Source: Cedecea neteri (GTDB taxonomy: Bacteria > Pseudomonadota > Gammaproteobacteria > Enterobacterales > Enterobacteriaceae). Taken from it: a stretch of 64,000 nucleotides of DNA. This document shows, one piece after another, positions 8,660-16,552 of this stretch. Each line of letters begins with the position of its first letter. Within the stretch, counting starts at the first letter, position 1. A program made the translations under genes and the position numbers. Below the pieces are notes generated by a model. That model made no database searches. It was not told the origin of the DNA and saw only the letters and a list, made by a program, of their open reading frames with translations. The DNA is taken from positions 558,001 through 622,000 of the forward strand of contig NZ_CP009458.1 in assembly GCF_000758305.1 (NCBI RefSeq), read 5' to 3'.

Positions 8660-9139
8660 ATGAGGACATCCCGCCTCTCGTTCGAGAAAGAGCAGCGCCA
8701 GCTTGAACTGTGCCAACAGCTCATCAGCCACAAGAGTTATCACTCCCAGGAGCAACTACGCCATGACCTGAAACAGCACGGCTTCGAAGCCATCAGTCAG
8801 TCCACTGTCTCCCGCCTGCTCAAGCTACTGGGCGTCATAAAGTTGCGCAATGCCAAAGGGCAAAAAATTTATGCTCTTAGCCCTCAAACTTTACCTCAGC
8901 CCAACGCGGCGCGTTCGGTGGCTGAAATGGTGCTAAGCGTTGAGCACAACAGTGAATTTGTCATGGTGCACACGGTGTCAGGCTACGGCAAAGCGATAGC
9001 AAAAATTCTCGATCATCACGCCATCGCCGAGATTTTGGGCGTGGTCGCCGGCAGCAGCGTGGTCTGGATTGCGCCGCGTGAAGTGCAAAAAACGCCGCTG
9101 TTGCATCGCCGCATCATGCGTATGCTGGGCCAGGCGTAA
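8660..9139 (+). CDS. ArgR-family repressor linked to the arc operon
   Basis: ArgR-family proteins are arginine-responsive hexameric DNA-binding repressors/activators of arginine genes. The start at 8660 (MRTSRLSFEK) gives 159 residues, near the 156 of E. coli ArgR, with aggag upstream; the first ATG at 8621 would add 13 residues without a ribosome site. The N-terminal winged helix covers about residues 8-70, with SQSTVSRLLKLLG as recognition helix. The C-terminal oligomerisation/arginine domain carries the GVVAGSS turn. The housekeeping argR is normally next to mdh elsewhere, so this is probably a second copy dedicated to arcACBD, as seen in Salmonella. Its effect, activation or repression, is inferred only. 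Confidence 0.9.
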   Translation: MRTSRLSFEKEQRQLELCQQLISHKSYHSQEQLRHDLKQHGFEAISQSTVSRLLKLLGVIKLRNAKGQKIYALSPQTLPQPNAARSVAEMVLSVEHNSEFVMVHTVSGYGKAIAKILDHHAIAEILGVVAGSSVVWIAPREVQKTPLLHRRIMRMLGQA

Positions 9140-9188
9140 ATGCACCGCAACCGATTGCAGCGCCCCTGAAAAAGTGTGATTTTAGCGC

Positions 9189-9230
9189 TTGCAGAGAACA
9201 CCCACGCGCGTATAATGCGCCACAATTTGC
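9189..9230 (+). promoter_or_regulatory. pyrBI promoter with AATTTG start (reiterative transcription)
   Basis: TTGCAG (9189-9194) and a perfect TATAAT (9211-9216) are 16 bp apart. Transcription should begin in AATTTGCCGGG at 9224. This is the same initial transcribed sequence as E. coli pyrBI, where high UTP causes slippage on the T triplet and abortive poly-U addition. The mechanism is established for E. coli and inferred here from identity. Confidence 0.85.
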
Positions 9231-9241
9231 CGGGAGGAAGC

Positions 9242-9364
9242 ATGGTTTACTGTGTTCAAAAAAATGTCGTAGCTCGACGTCTGAAAGCAGACGCGGCAGG
9301 GCGTTTTTCTTCCCGTTGCACCGTCGAATTTCTAAATTCCCAAATTGCTAAGGCCCCTCGTTGA
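9242..9364 (+). CDS. pyrL: pyrBI leader peptide PyrL
   Basis: This 40-codon leader peptide (MVYCVQKNVV..., ending IAKAPR) has gggagga directly upstream of the ATG. Its stop codon (9362-9364) lies inside the attenuator hairpin, so a ribosome tightly following RNA polymerase prevents the terminator from forming. When UTP is scarce, polymerase pauses in the T-rich leader, translation catches up, and pyrBI is read through. The peptide sequence itself differs from E. coli PyrL, as expected when only position and coupling matter. Confidence 0.9.
   Translation: MVYCVQKNVVARRLKADAAGRFSSRCTVEFLNSQIAKAPR
9278..9307 (+). promoter_or_regulatory. UTP-sensitive pause hairpin in pyrL
   Basis: CGTCTG (9278-9283) pairs with CAGACG (9288-9293) around AAAG. 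A TTTTT tract follows at about 9303, the layout expected of the polymerase pause element preceding the pyrBI attenuator. Confidence 0.6.
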
Positions 9365-9378
9365 GGGGCCTTTTTTTT
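9350..9378 (+). terminator. pyrBI attenuator (rho-independent)
   Basis: AAGGCCCCTC (9350-9359) and GAGGGGCCTT (9363-9372) form a 10-bp stem with a GTT loop, followed by T residues to 9378. It overlaps the last codons of pyrL and precedes pyrB by 30 bp. Confidence 0.95.
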
Positions 9379-9407
9379 GCCCGTCGGCCCGAGAACAGGA
9401 GAGAAGC

Positions 9408-10340
9408 ATGACTAACCCGCTCTATAAAAAACACATCATTTCCATCAATGATCTCAGTCGTGAAGAACTTGAACTGGTGCTGGCGACCGCGGCAAAGCTA
9501 AAAGCGAACCCCCAGCCGGAGTTGCTGAAGCACAAAGTTATCGCCAGCTGCTTCTTTGAAGCGTCGACCCGAACTCGCCTCTCGTTTGAAACCTCCATTC
9601 ACCGCCTGGGCGCTTCGGTCGTCGGATTCTCCGACAGCAGCAACACTTCGCTGGGCAAGAAAGGCGAGACGCTGGCGGATACCATCTCCGTCATCAGTAC
9701 CTACGTGGACGCCATCGTGATGCGCCACCCGCAGGAAGGCGCGGCTCGCCTCGCCACCGAGTTTTCCGGTGAGATCCCGGTGCTGAACGCCGGTGACGGC
9801 GCTAACCAGCACCCGACCCAAACCCTGCTGGACCTGTTCACCATTCAGGAAACTCAGGGCCGCCTCGAGAACCTGAATATCGCTATGGTCGGTGACCTGA
9901 AATATGGCCGCACCGTGCATTCGCTGGCCCAGGCGCTAGCGAAGTTCAACGGCAACCGCTTCTACTTCATCGCGCCACCCGCGCTGGCGATGCCGCAGTA
10001 CATTCTCGACATGCTGGATGAAAAAGGCATTGCCTGGAGCCGCCATGAGTCCATCGACGAAGTGGTAGGCGAGCTGGACATTCTGTACATGACCCGCGTG
10101 CAGAAAGAGCGTCTGGACCCGTCTGAATACGCCAACGTTAAAGCACAGTTTATCCTGCGCGCCGCCGACCTGACCGGCGCACGCGGCAACATGAAGGTGC
10201 TGCACCCGCTGCCGCGCGTGGATGAGATCACCACCGATGTAGACAGCACGCCGCATGCCTGGTATTTCCAGCAGGCCGGTAACGGTATTTTTGCTCGCCA
10301 GGCGCTGCTGGCGCTGGTGTTGAATCGCGAACTGGTTTAA
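9408..10340 (+). CDS. pyrB: Aspartate carbamoyltransferase catalytic chain PyrB
   Basis: PyrB makes N-carbamoyl-L-aspartate from carbamoyl phosphate and aspartate, the committed step of pyrimidine synthesis. ATG 9408 (MTNPLYKKHI) after aggagag gives 310 residues, the family length. Visible motifs are the carbamoyl-phosphate loop STRTR, the NAGDGANQHPTQ segment and the HPLPRVDE loop. Three PyrI dimers with two PyrB trimers form the allosteric holoenzyme. It is transcribed from the UTP-sensitive pyrBI promoter and gated by the attenuator, and pyrI begins 16 bp downstream. Confidence 0.97.
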   Translation: MTNPLYKKHIISINDLSREELELVLATAAKLKANPQPELLKHKVIASCFFEASTRTRLSFETSIHRLGASVVGFSDSSNTSLGKKGETLADTISVISTYVDAIVMRHPQEGAARLATEFSGEIPVLNAGDGANQHPTQTLLDLFTIQETQGRLENLNIAMVGDLKYGRTVHSLAQALAKFNGNRFYFIAPPALAMPQYILDMLDEKGIAWSRHESIDEVVGELDILYMTRVQKERLDPSEYANVKAQFILRAADLTGARGNMKVLHPLPRVDEITTDVDSTPHAWYFQQAGNGIFARQALLALVLNRELV

Positions 10341-10356
10341 GTGAGAGGACAAGAAG

Positions 10357-10818
10357 ATGACGCACGATAATAAATTACAGGTTGAAGCCATCAAGCGCGG
10401 CACCGTTATTGACCACATTCCGGCTCAGGTTGGCTTTAAGCTCCTGACCCTGTTCCAGCTGACCGAAACCGACCAGCGCATTACTATCGGCCTGAATTTG
10501 CCATCCCGCGAGCTGGGCCGCAAAGATCTGATCAAAATTGAAAATACCTTCCTGACCGACGAGCAGGTGAACCAGTTGGCGCTGTACGCCCCGCACGCCA
10601 CGGTGAACCGCATAGACGAGTACGAAGTCGTCGGCAAAAGCACCCCAAGCCTGCCGGATCGCATCGAGAAAGTGCTGCTGTGCCCGAACACCAACTGCAT
10701 CAGCCACAACGAGCCGGTGGCTTCTTCGTTCGCCGTGAAACAGCGCGCCGACGATATCAGCCTGAAGTGCAAGTATTGCGAGAAAGAGTTCGCTCGCCAC
10801 GTGGTTCTGGTAGATTAA
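10357..10818 (+). CDS. pyrI: Aspartate carbamoyltransferase regulatory chain PyrI
   Basis: PyrI binds CTP/UTP (inhibition) or ATP (activation) and links the catalytic trimers. The 153-residue protein has the expected N-terminal nucleotide domain and a C-terminal zinc ribbon with Cys109, Cys114, Cys138 and Cys141, all present at the same numbers as in E. coli. It is translationally close to pyrB (16-bp gap with agagga). Confidence 0.97.
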   Translation: MTHDNKLQVEAIKRGTVIDHIPAQVGFKLLTLFQLTETDQRITIGLNLPSRELGRKDLIKIENTFLTDEQVNQLALYAPHATVNRIDEYEVVGKSTPSLPDRIEKVLLCPNTNCISHNEPVASSFAVKQRADDISLKCKYCEKEFARHVVLVD

Positions 10819-10827
10819 CGACCACTA

Positions 10828-10855
10828 ATGACAAGCCACTCCCCGTCTCTATAAT
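10828..10855 (+). promoter_or_regulatory. Promoter for ridA
   Basis: ATGACA (10828-10833, five of six matches to TTGACA) and a perfect TATAAT (10850-10855) lie 16 bp apart in the pyrI-ridA gap. The start would be near 10862, about 29 bp ahead of ridA. The same stretch can also fold weakly (ACTCCC with GGGAGT), but there is no U tract. Confidence 0.7.
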
Positions 10856-10890
10856 GGGCGGGAGTTTAAATCCAATACTAAGGAGAAAGT

Positions 10891-11277
10891 ATGTCACGTA
10901 CGCTTAGCACGGAAAATGCACCGGCCGCTATCGGTCCTTATGTTCAGGGTGTCGATCTCGGGAGCATGATCATCACTTCCGGGCAGATCCCGGTGAACCC
11001 AAAAACCGGTGAAGTGCCGGAAGATGTAGCCGCTCAGGCTCGTCAGTCCCTGGAAAACGTGAAGGCTATCGTTGAGTCCGCGGGCCTGAAAGTGGGCGAC
11101 ATCGTGAAAACCACCGTGTTTGTGAAAGATCTGAACGATTTCGCGACCGTGAACGCCACCTACGAAGCCTTCTTCAACGAACATAACGCGACCTTCCCGG
11201 CTCGCTCCTGCGTTGAAGTGGCTCGTCTGCCGAAAGACGTAAAAATCGAAATCGAAGCTATCGCCGTTCGCCGCTAG
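10891..11277 (+). CDS. ridA: 2-iminobutanoate/2-iminopropanoate deaminase RidA
   Basis: RidA hydrolyses reactive enamine/imine intermediates released by PLP enzymes such as threonine dehydratase, protecting other PLP enzymes. The 128-residue protein is the usual length and shows the YjgF/RidA signature near the C terminus (PARSCVEVARLPKDVKIEIEA-type segment), with the conserved Arg of the trimer active site in PARS. It has its own promoter and terminator. The gene order pyrI-ridA is as in E. coli. Confidence 0.97.
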   Translation: MSRTLSTENAPAAIGPYVQGVDLGSMIITSGQIPVNPKTGEVPEDVAAQARQSLENVKAIVESAGLKVGDIVKTTVFVKDLNDFATVNATYEAFFNEHNATFPARSCVEVARLPKDVKIEIEAIAVRR

Positions 11278-11298
11278 TTCGCCGCCGCGCTTTGCTTC

Positions 11299-11327
11299 TG
11301 GCCCCGCTTTCACGGGGCCATTTCTTT
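11299..11327 (+). terminator. Terminator of ridA
   Basis: TGGCCCCG (11299-11306) pairs with CGGGGCCA (11313-11320) and is followed by TTTCTTT. It sits between the convergent ridA and hex genes; only the plus orientation has a T tract. Confidence 0.85.
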
Positions 11328-11329
11328 GC

Positions 11330-13720
11330 TTACTTCACCACAGCCCGCAGCAGTTTTTCCAGCGGATACACCGCCGCAATCACCACTTCATCACGAGTCT
11401 GCGCCGCAGCATCCAGCTGAGCCTGAATGGCTTTCAGCTCGTCATCGCTGAGCGAACCTTGCTTCGCTACCAAATCCGTCAGCCTTAAGCCAAGACCGGC
11501 GAGCTTGTCCACGTCCTCGGCAACCGGCTTGAGCGGTTTTAGCACGTAGTTGCCGTCGATCAGCGCCAGCACGTCCGGGGTGTTGTTCTGCCAGCGGGTG
11601 AAGATATGGCGCAGCGCTTCCGCACTGTTCCCGTCTTCCCTGTCGGCAATCAGTTTATCTACCCAACCGTTAATCGCCCTGACCTGCCCGCTTTCTGCCC
11701 CAAGCGCATCGGCAAAGCGGTTCAGCGGCTCAAAGTGGTTGTAATTCCCGGCCTGGAATTTCAGGTGCTGGCGCGTGTAGTACTGCGCCGGCTCGACGGC
11801 CTGGGCGAGGATTTGCAGCGGCATGATCTCCGGCGTACCGGCCAGGCGCGTGAGCTGCGTAACGGATTCGGTATGCTGACGCAGGCCAACGGACACCGTG
11901 GACCAGGCATCAATGGCCTGCATACGCTGGTACATATTGTCCACGTCGGTGACGTCTTTAGCCGACCAAAGCCGTTCGGCCACGGCAAAAGTCCGCGGCC
12001 AGAGTTTGATATCCAGCAGCGGGGAGATCACATTTTCCGCCCACAGCGCCGCTTCGCCGCCGAGGATATTGCTCATCTGCGCGTCGGTTGGCACCACAGG
12101 CTGTTTGCCGTCCGGGATGCCTTCGAGCTTCTGTCCGGTCGCCGGATAGCGCACGTTGCCCACCAGGAAGTAGCCGTTAAGCTTGTCGTTTTCCAGCGTC
12201 ACCACCGGGCGCGTTTCCCCCATCCAGGTATCTACCGTAAATGTCACCTGGGTAGGGTTCAGCCATTTTACGTCGTGAACTGCGCGGCGGGATTTGCCCT
12301 TGAAGTCGATAAATCCGCGCCAGCCGCCGTCACTTTTCACCAGCGTAAAGCTGCCTTCTACCGCGCTGCCTTTCAGGCGAGGCATGCTGAAGAACCAGCT
12401 CTGTGCGCTGTCGGCCTCGCAGATGTGATCCACATTGTTTAGCCCAACCGGCAGGACCTCATTGCGGTAGTGGTAGGCGGTAGACTGCGGCTGGTCGAGG
12501 TAAAAGCCCGTGGACAGAATGCCTTTGTAGCCGTGGGCGGCGATTGCCCCCAGCGAATCCTGCCCCTGCCAGGACTGGATCAAAATGTTCTTCGGTAGAT
12601 CCGGGTGATAAATCTCGTCCCAGCCCATCATCTGGCGCTTATGCTTCTCGAGGATCTTTTCCAGCCGCTGGTTGAAGTACGTTTGCAGCGCGTGGGAATC
12701 CGCCAGGTTGTGCTGCTTCATAAATTGCTGGATGGCGGCGTTTTCTTTCCACTGGGTGTCATCCACCTCATCGCCGCCGATATGCAGATAATTATCCGGG
12801 AAAATAGCGGTAACTTCGCCAATCAGCGTATCGACAAATTTGTAGGCCGCTTCGTTAGCCGGGTTCAGCAGCGGCTTCAGAACGCCCCAGTTGCGCTCCA
12901 TCTGGTATGGGCCCGGCGCGCTCATCAGCTCCGGGTAAGCGACAGCCAGCGCTGAGCCGTGGCCTGGCAGGTCAATTTCCGGCACAACGCGAATGCCCAG
13001 CGAGGTGGCATAGCGTACCACCTGCTTCATTTGCGCCTGGGTGTAGAACTGCCCGTCGCTCGCCAGTTGCTGGAGCTTAGGATAATGGGTCGACGCAAAG
13101 CGCCAGCCCTGATCGTCCGTCAAGTGCCAGTGGAAGACATTCAGCTTGGCGGCTGCCATCCCGTCCAACTGGCGGAGAATGTCGTTCACCGGCATAAAGT
13201 GGCGAGCCGAATCAAGCAGCAGCCCGCGCCACGGGAACCGCGGCACATCTTTGATTTCGACATAAGGAATCGACGTATTTTGCGGACCATTTTGAATCAG
13301 CTGCAGCAAGGTCTCCATGCCGCGCATCGCGCCAAAGCGCGTGTTAGCGGTGAGCTTCACGCCGTCCGCCGTCACGCTTAAGGCATAGCTTTCGTCGCTG
13401 TCTGCTTTAGGTAGAGGATCAACGACCTGTTTAATTTGAATAGCAATCGTGGGTTTTGCAGGCTGTGCAGCCGCTGGCTGAAGCTGCCACCCGGTTTGCA
13501 GGCTGATACGCTGCCGCCAGCGATCAACGGCGCCGTCGAGCTTGTCGCCGCTAATGGCGATAGACACGGCGTTAGTCAGCGGCAGGCTGCCCTGCGTGGC
13601 CGGGAGTTCGACCTGCTGCGGCCAGGGCATTAACGGGAGATCCCCTGCGGGAGCGGCCTGCGCCTGGCAGGCAACGGCGATACCTGCAGCCAGCAGGCTA
13701 AAACGAAGCGATTTGAACAT
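11330..13720 (-). CDS. Periplasmic/secreted beta-N-acetylhexosaminidase (GH20)
   Basis: GH20 enzymes remove terminal GlcNAc/GalNAc from chitooligosaccharides or glycans by substrate-assisted catalysis. Start 13720 (MFKSLRFSLLAAG) is chosen because it begins a clean signal peptide ending AQA-AP at about residue 22; the frame is open further upstream without support. The 796-residue protein has an N-terminal GH20b-type domain (about 25-150) and then the TIM barrel with FHWHLTDDQGWR and the catalytic Asp-Glu pair in HIGGDEVD. About 130 residues with beta-rich, WMGETRPVV-type sequence interrupt the barrel before the late GGEAALWAE strand. A helical C-terminal part follows. E. coli K-12 has no gene here, so this is an accessory insertion between ridA and mgtA. 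Substrate is not predictable from sequence. Confidence 0.9.
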   Translation of the reverse strand: MFKSLRFSLLAAGIAVACQAQAAPAGDLPLMPWPQQVELPATQGSLPLTNAVSIAISGDKLDGAVDRWRQRISLQTGWQLQPAAAQPAKPTIAIQIKQVVDPLPKADSDESYALSVTADGVKLTANTRFGAMRGMETLLQLIQNGPQNTSIPYVEIKDVPRFPWRGLLLDSARHFMPVNDILRQLDGMAAAKLNVFHWHLTDDQGWRFASTHYPKLQQLASDGQFYTQAQMKQVVRYATSLGIRVVPEIDLPGHGSALAVAYPELMSAPGPYQMERNWGVLKPLLNPANEAAYKFVDTLIGEVTAIFPDNYLHIGGDEVDDTQWKENAAIQQFMKQHNLADSHALQTYFNQRLEKILEKHKRQMMGWDEIYHPDLPKNILIQSWQGQDSLGAIAAHGYKGILSTGFYLDQPQSTAYHYRNEVLPVGLNNVDHICEADSAQSWFFSMPRLKGSAVEGSFTLVKSDGGWRGFIDFKGKSRRAVHDVKWLNPTQVTFTVDTWMGETRPVVTLENDKLNGYFLVGNVRYPATGQKLEGIPDGKQPVVPTDAQMSNILGGEAALWAENVISPLLDIKLWPRTFAVAERLWSAKDVTDVDNMYQRMQAIDAWSTVSVGLRQHTESVTQLTRLAGTPEIMPLQILAQAVEPAQYYTRQHLKFQAGNYNHFEPLNRFADALGAESGQVRAINGWVDKLIADREDGNSAEALRHIFTRWQNNTPDVLALIDGNYVLKPLKPVAEDVDKLAGLGLRLTDLVAKQGSLSDDELKAIQAQLDAAAQTRDEVVIAAVYPLEKLLRAVVK

Positions 13721-13725
13721 GGATA

Positions 13726-13786
13726 ATCCTTTCACGTGACGGGCCAGAAAATAGCAAAAACAATCTGTTATCACGTGAAGGATTTT
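13726..13786 (-). promoter_or_regulatory. Paired TCACGTGA palindromes upstream of hex
   Basis: The 8-bp palindrome TCACGTGA occurs twice in the hex upstream region (about 13732-13739 and 13772-13779). Each lies in an arm of a larger inverted repeat, AATCCTTTCACGTGA against TCACGTGAAGGATT. The promoter of hex must lie close by, so a dimeric regulator binding both arms is plausible. The regulator is unknown; I see no clear match to a known E. coli consensus. Confidence 0.45.
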
Positions 13787-13799
13787 TCAGCAAGGCGGC

Positions 13800-13831
13800 G
13801 GCGAGATGTGGATCACATCTCGCCATTTTTT
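13800..13831 (+). terminator. Strong hairpin with T tract on the plus strand, between hex and mgtA
   Basis: GGCGAGATGTG (13800-13810) pairs perfectly with CACATCTCGCC (13814-13824) around GAT, followed on the plus strand by ATTTTTT. No plus-strand gene precedes it. Read on the minus strand it lies just after the mgtA stop, but the following bases (GCCGCCTTGC) are not U-rich. It may still serve mgtA. Confidence 0.65.
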
Positions 13832-13834
13832 GGA

Positions 13835-16552
13835 TTACTGCCAGCCGTAGCGGCGGCTATAGAAACCTTTTACTGCCTGAGTCAGCATCATGTAGCCTGC
13901 CAGGATGATCACCAGCAGCGGGAAGTAGCTCAGCGGCAGCGCCTGCAGGTGGAGATATTCCGCCAGCGGGGAGAACGGCAGCGCAATCCCGAGCGCCATC
14001 ACCAGCAGCGTCATGACCATCAGCGGCCAGGCCGGACGGCTTTGCAGGAACGGAATGCGGCGGGTACGGATCATGTGCACAATCAGCGTCTGCGACAGCA
14101 GGCCTTCCACGAACCAGCCGGACTGGAACAGCGTTTGCGCTTCCGGGGAGTTGGCTTTGAAAATCCACCACATCACGCCGAAGGTCACGATATCGAAGAT
14201 GGAGCTGAGCGGCCCGAAGAACACCATAAAGCGGCCCAGGTCGGCCGGGTTCCAGCGCTGTGGCTGCTTGATTTGCTCATCGTCGACGTTATCAAACGGG
14301 ATCGCGACCTGCGAGATATCGTACATCAGGTTCTGAATCAGTAAGTGGATCGGCAGCATCGGCAGGAACGGCAGGAAGGCGCTGGCCACCAGCACGCTGA
14401 AGACGTTGCCGAAGTTGGAGCTGGCGGTCATTTTGATGTACTTGAGCATGTTGGCGAAGGTACGACGGCCTTCAATCACGCCCTCTTCCAGCACCATCAG
14501 GCTTTTTTCCAGCAGGATAATGTCGGCAGCCTCACGGGCGATATCCACCGCACCATCAACTGAAATACCGATATCCGCCGCACGTAACGCTGGAGCATCG
14601 TTGATGCCGTCGCCCATAAAGCCCACGACATGGCCTTCACCGCGCAGCAGGCGAACGATACGCTCTTTGTGCATCGGCGTCAGGCGGGCAAACAGCGTGG
14701 TTTGCAGCGCCACGCGCGCCAGTTCGTCATCGCTCATCTCTTCGATGTCGCTGCCGATAATCAGGTCGCCTACCTCCAGGCCGACTTCACGGCATACTTT
14801 CGCCGCGACCAGTTCGCTGTCGCCGGTCAGGATTTTCACCGCGATGCCGCTGGCTTTCAGCGCTTTTAACGCCGGAGCGGTGGTTTCTTTCGGCGGATCG
14901 AGGAAGGCAATGTAGCCTTCGAGGATCAGGTCTGACTCATCCACGCGGCTGTAGTCTGCGCTGCGAGCAGGCAGGAATTTGGTGGCAACGGCAACCACAC
15001 GCAGGCCCTGGCTGTTTAGCGAGTCGGTTACGCTGCGAATGCGCGTCAGCATCCCTTCGCTGAGCGGCACAATTTCGTCCCCGTGGCGTACATGGGTACA
15101 GACGTTGAGGATCTCCTGCAGCGCGCCTTTGCAGATAAGCTGATGCACGTCGGCCTGCTCGGAGACCACAACCGACATGCGGCGGCGATCAAAATCAAAA
15201 GGAATTTCATCTATTTTGTGCCAGCGGGCAACCGCCGTACGAGCATGGTCAGCATCGACGCCTTCCAGTACCGCCACGTCGAGCAGGTTTTTCAGGCCGG
15301 TTTGGTAGTGGCTGTTCAGCCAGGCGGTATGCAGCACGCGATCGCTTTGCTCACCGAAGATATCGGTGTGGGTTTCCAGCACGATGCGGTCCTGTGTCAG
15401 GGTGCCGGTTTTATCGGTACACAGGATGTCCATCGCGCCAAAGTTCTGGATAGCATCCAGGTGTTTCACAATGACTTTTTGCTTCGACAGTTTGACCGCC
15501 CCGCGCGCCAGCGTGGAGGTCACGATCATGGGCAGCATTTCCGGCGTCAGGCCGACGGCAACGGAGAGCGAGAACAGCGCCGCTTCCCACCAGTCGCCCT
15601 TGGTGAAGCCGTTAATCAGCAGCACCACCGGCACCATCACCAGCATAAAGCGGATCAGCAGCCAGCTTACGCGGCTGATCCCGCGCTGGAAGGCGTTAGG
15701 TTCACTTTCCTGCTGGGTGACACGCCCGGCAAGCTGGCCGAACCAGGTGTTGCCGCCGGTGGCGATAATCATCGCCAGAGCGGTGCCGCTCACCACGTTG
15801 GTGCCCATAAAGCAGAGGTTGTCGCACTCCAGCGGGTTGTGCTGGTCGTGCTGACGGCTGACGGCGACTTTCTCAACCGGCAGCGATTCCCCGGTCAGCG
15901 ATGCCTGGCCAACAAACAGGTCACGCGCCTGCATCACGCGCAGGTCGGCTGGGATCATGTCGCCCGCAGCAAGCTTAACAATGTCACCAGGTACCAGCTG
16001 GTCCAGCGGAACTTCGACGTAGGCATATTCGCCCTGGTCGTTGATCACGCGCAGCACGGTTGCGGTGTTGCTCACCATCGCCTTCAGCGCATCCGCCGCG
16101 CGGGTGGAGCGGGTTTCCTGGATGAAGTTCAGCAGCGTGGAAATCACCACCATCAGCGCGATGACGCTGGCGCCGAACAGATCATCTTCCGTGGCGTAGG
16201 AGAAAATCCCCAGCGCCGTCAGCAGCAGGTTGAACGGGTTGCGGTAACAAACCCAGAGATGCACAAACCACGGTGCGGGTTTCTGCGCCGGGATCTGGTT
16301 CAGGCCGTGGGTTTCGCGCGCCTTTTCGACTTCGCGAGCGTCCAGCCCTTCCGGATGGCTGCCAAATTCAACGTAGAGCTGCTCTTCGCTGGCGGCGGCA
16401 TATTTCAGGCAGGCCTGGGTCAGCGTCGCCGGAATATCGGCGGCCTTCGCCACCACTTTCCCGTCAGGCATAGGATCGCGCTGCACCAGGCGGCGCGGCA
16501 GGTGGCGGCTCAGTTGGGACATCAGCTGGCGTGTGAGGTTTTTGAATTGCAT
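13835..16552 (-). CDS. mgtA: Magnesium-transporting P-type ATPase MgtA
   Basis: MgtA is an inner-membrane P3B ATPase that imports Mg2+ under low-Mg2+ stress. ATG 16552 (MQFKNLTRQL) is chosen because aagga precedes it by five bases; the frame opens 15 bp earlier. The 905-residue product contains the SLTGES actuator loop, the phosphorylated Asp in CTDKTGTLTQD, the GDGINDAPAL hinge and about ten membrane segments, and ends YSRRYGWQ exactly as in E. coli. Expression should be governed by the PhoP box and the mgtL leader upstream. treR is divergent, as in E. coli. Confidence 0.97.
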   Translation of the reverse strand: MQFKNLTRQLMSQLSRHLPRRLVQRDPMPDGKVVAKAADIPATLTQACLKYAAASEEQLYVEFGSHPEGLDAREVEKARETHGLNQIPAQKPAPWFVHLWVCYRNPFNLLLTALGIFSYATEDDLFGASVIALMVVISTLLNFIQETRSTRAADALKAMVSNTATVLRVINDQGEYAYVEVPLDQLVPGDIVKLAAGDMIPADLRVMQARDLFVGQASLTGESLPVEKVAVSRQHDQHNPLECDNLCFMGTNVVSGTALAMIIATGGNTWFGQLAGRVTQQESEPNAFQRGISRVSWLLIRFMLVMVPVVLLINGFTKGDWWEAALFSLSVAVGLTPEMLPMIVTSTLARGAVKLSKQKVIVKHLDAIQNFGAMDILCTDKTGTLTQDRIVLETHTDIFGEQSDRVLHTAWLNSHYQTGLKNLLDVAVLEGVDADHARTAVARWHKIDEIPFDFDRRRMSVVVSEQADVHQLICKGALQEILNVCTHVRHGDEIVPLSEGMLTRIRSVTDSLNSQGLRVVAVATKFLPARSADYSRVDESDLILEGYIAFLDPPKETTAPALKALKASGIAVKILTGDSELVAAKVCREVGLEVGDLIIGSDIEEMSDDELARVALQTTLFARLTPMHKERIVRLLRGEGHVVGFMGDGINDAPALRAADIGISVDGAVDIAREAADIILLEKSLMVLEEGVIEGRRTFANMLKYIKMTASSNFGNVFSVLVASAFLPFLPMLPIHLLIQNLMYDISQVAIPFDNVDDEQIKQPQRWNPADLGRFMVFFGPLSSIFDIVTFGVMWWIFKANSPEAQTLFQSGWFVEGLLSQTLIVHMIRTRRIPFLQSRPAWPLMVMTLLVMALGIALPFSPLAEYLHLQALPLSYFPLLVIILAGYMMLTQAVKGFYSRRYGWQ

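Noticed and set aside
13801..13824. CRP site GATGTGGATCACATC near hex
   Set aside because: TGTGga-TCACA has only two central bases rather than six, and the sequence is better explained as a hairpin with T tract.
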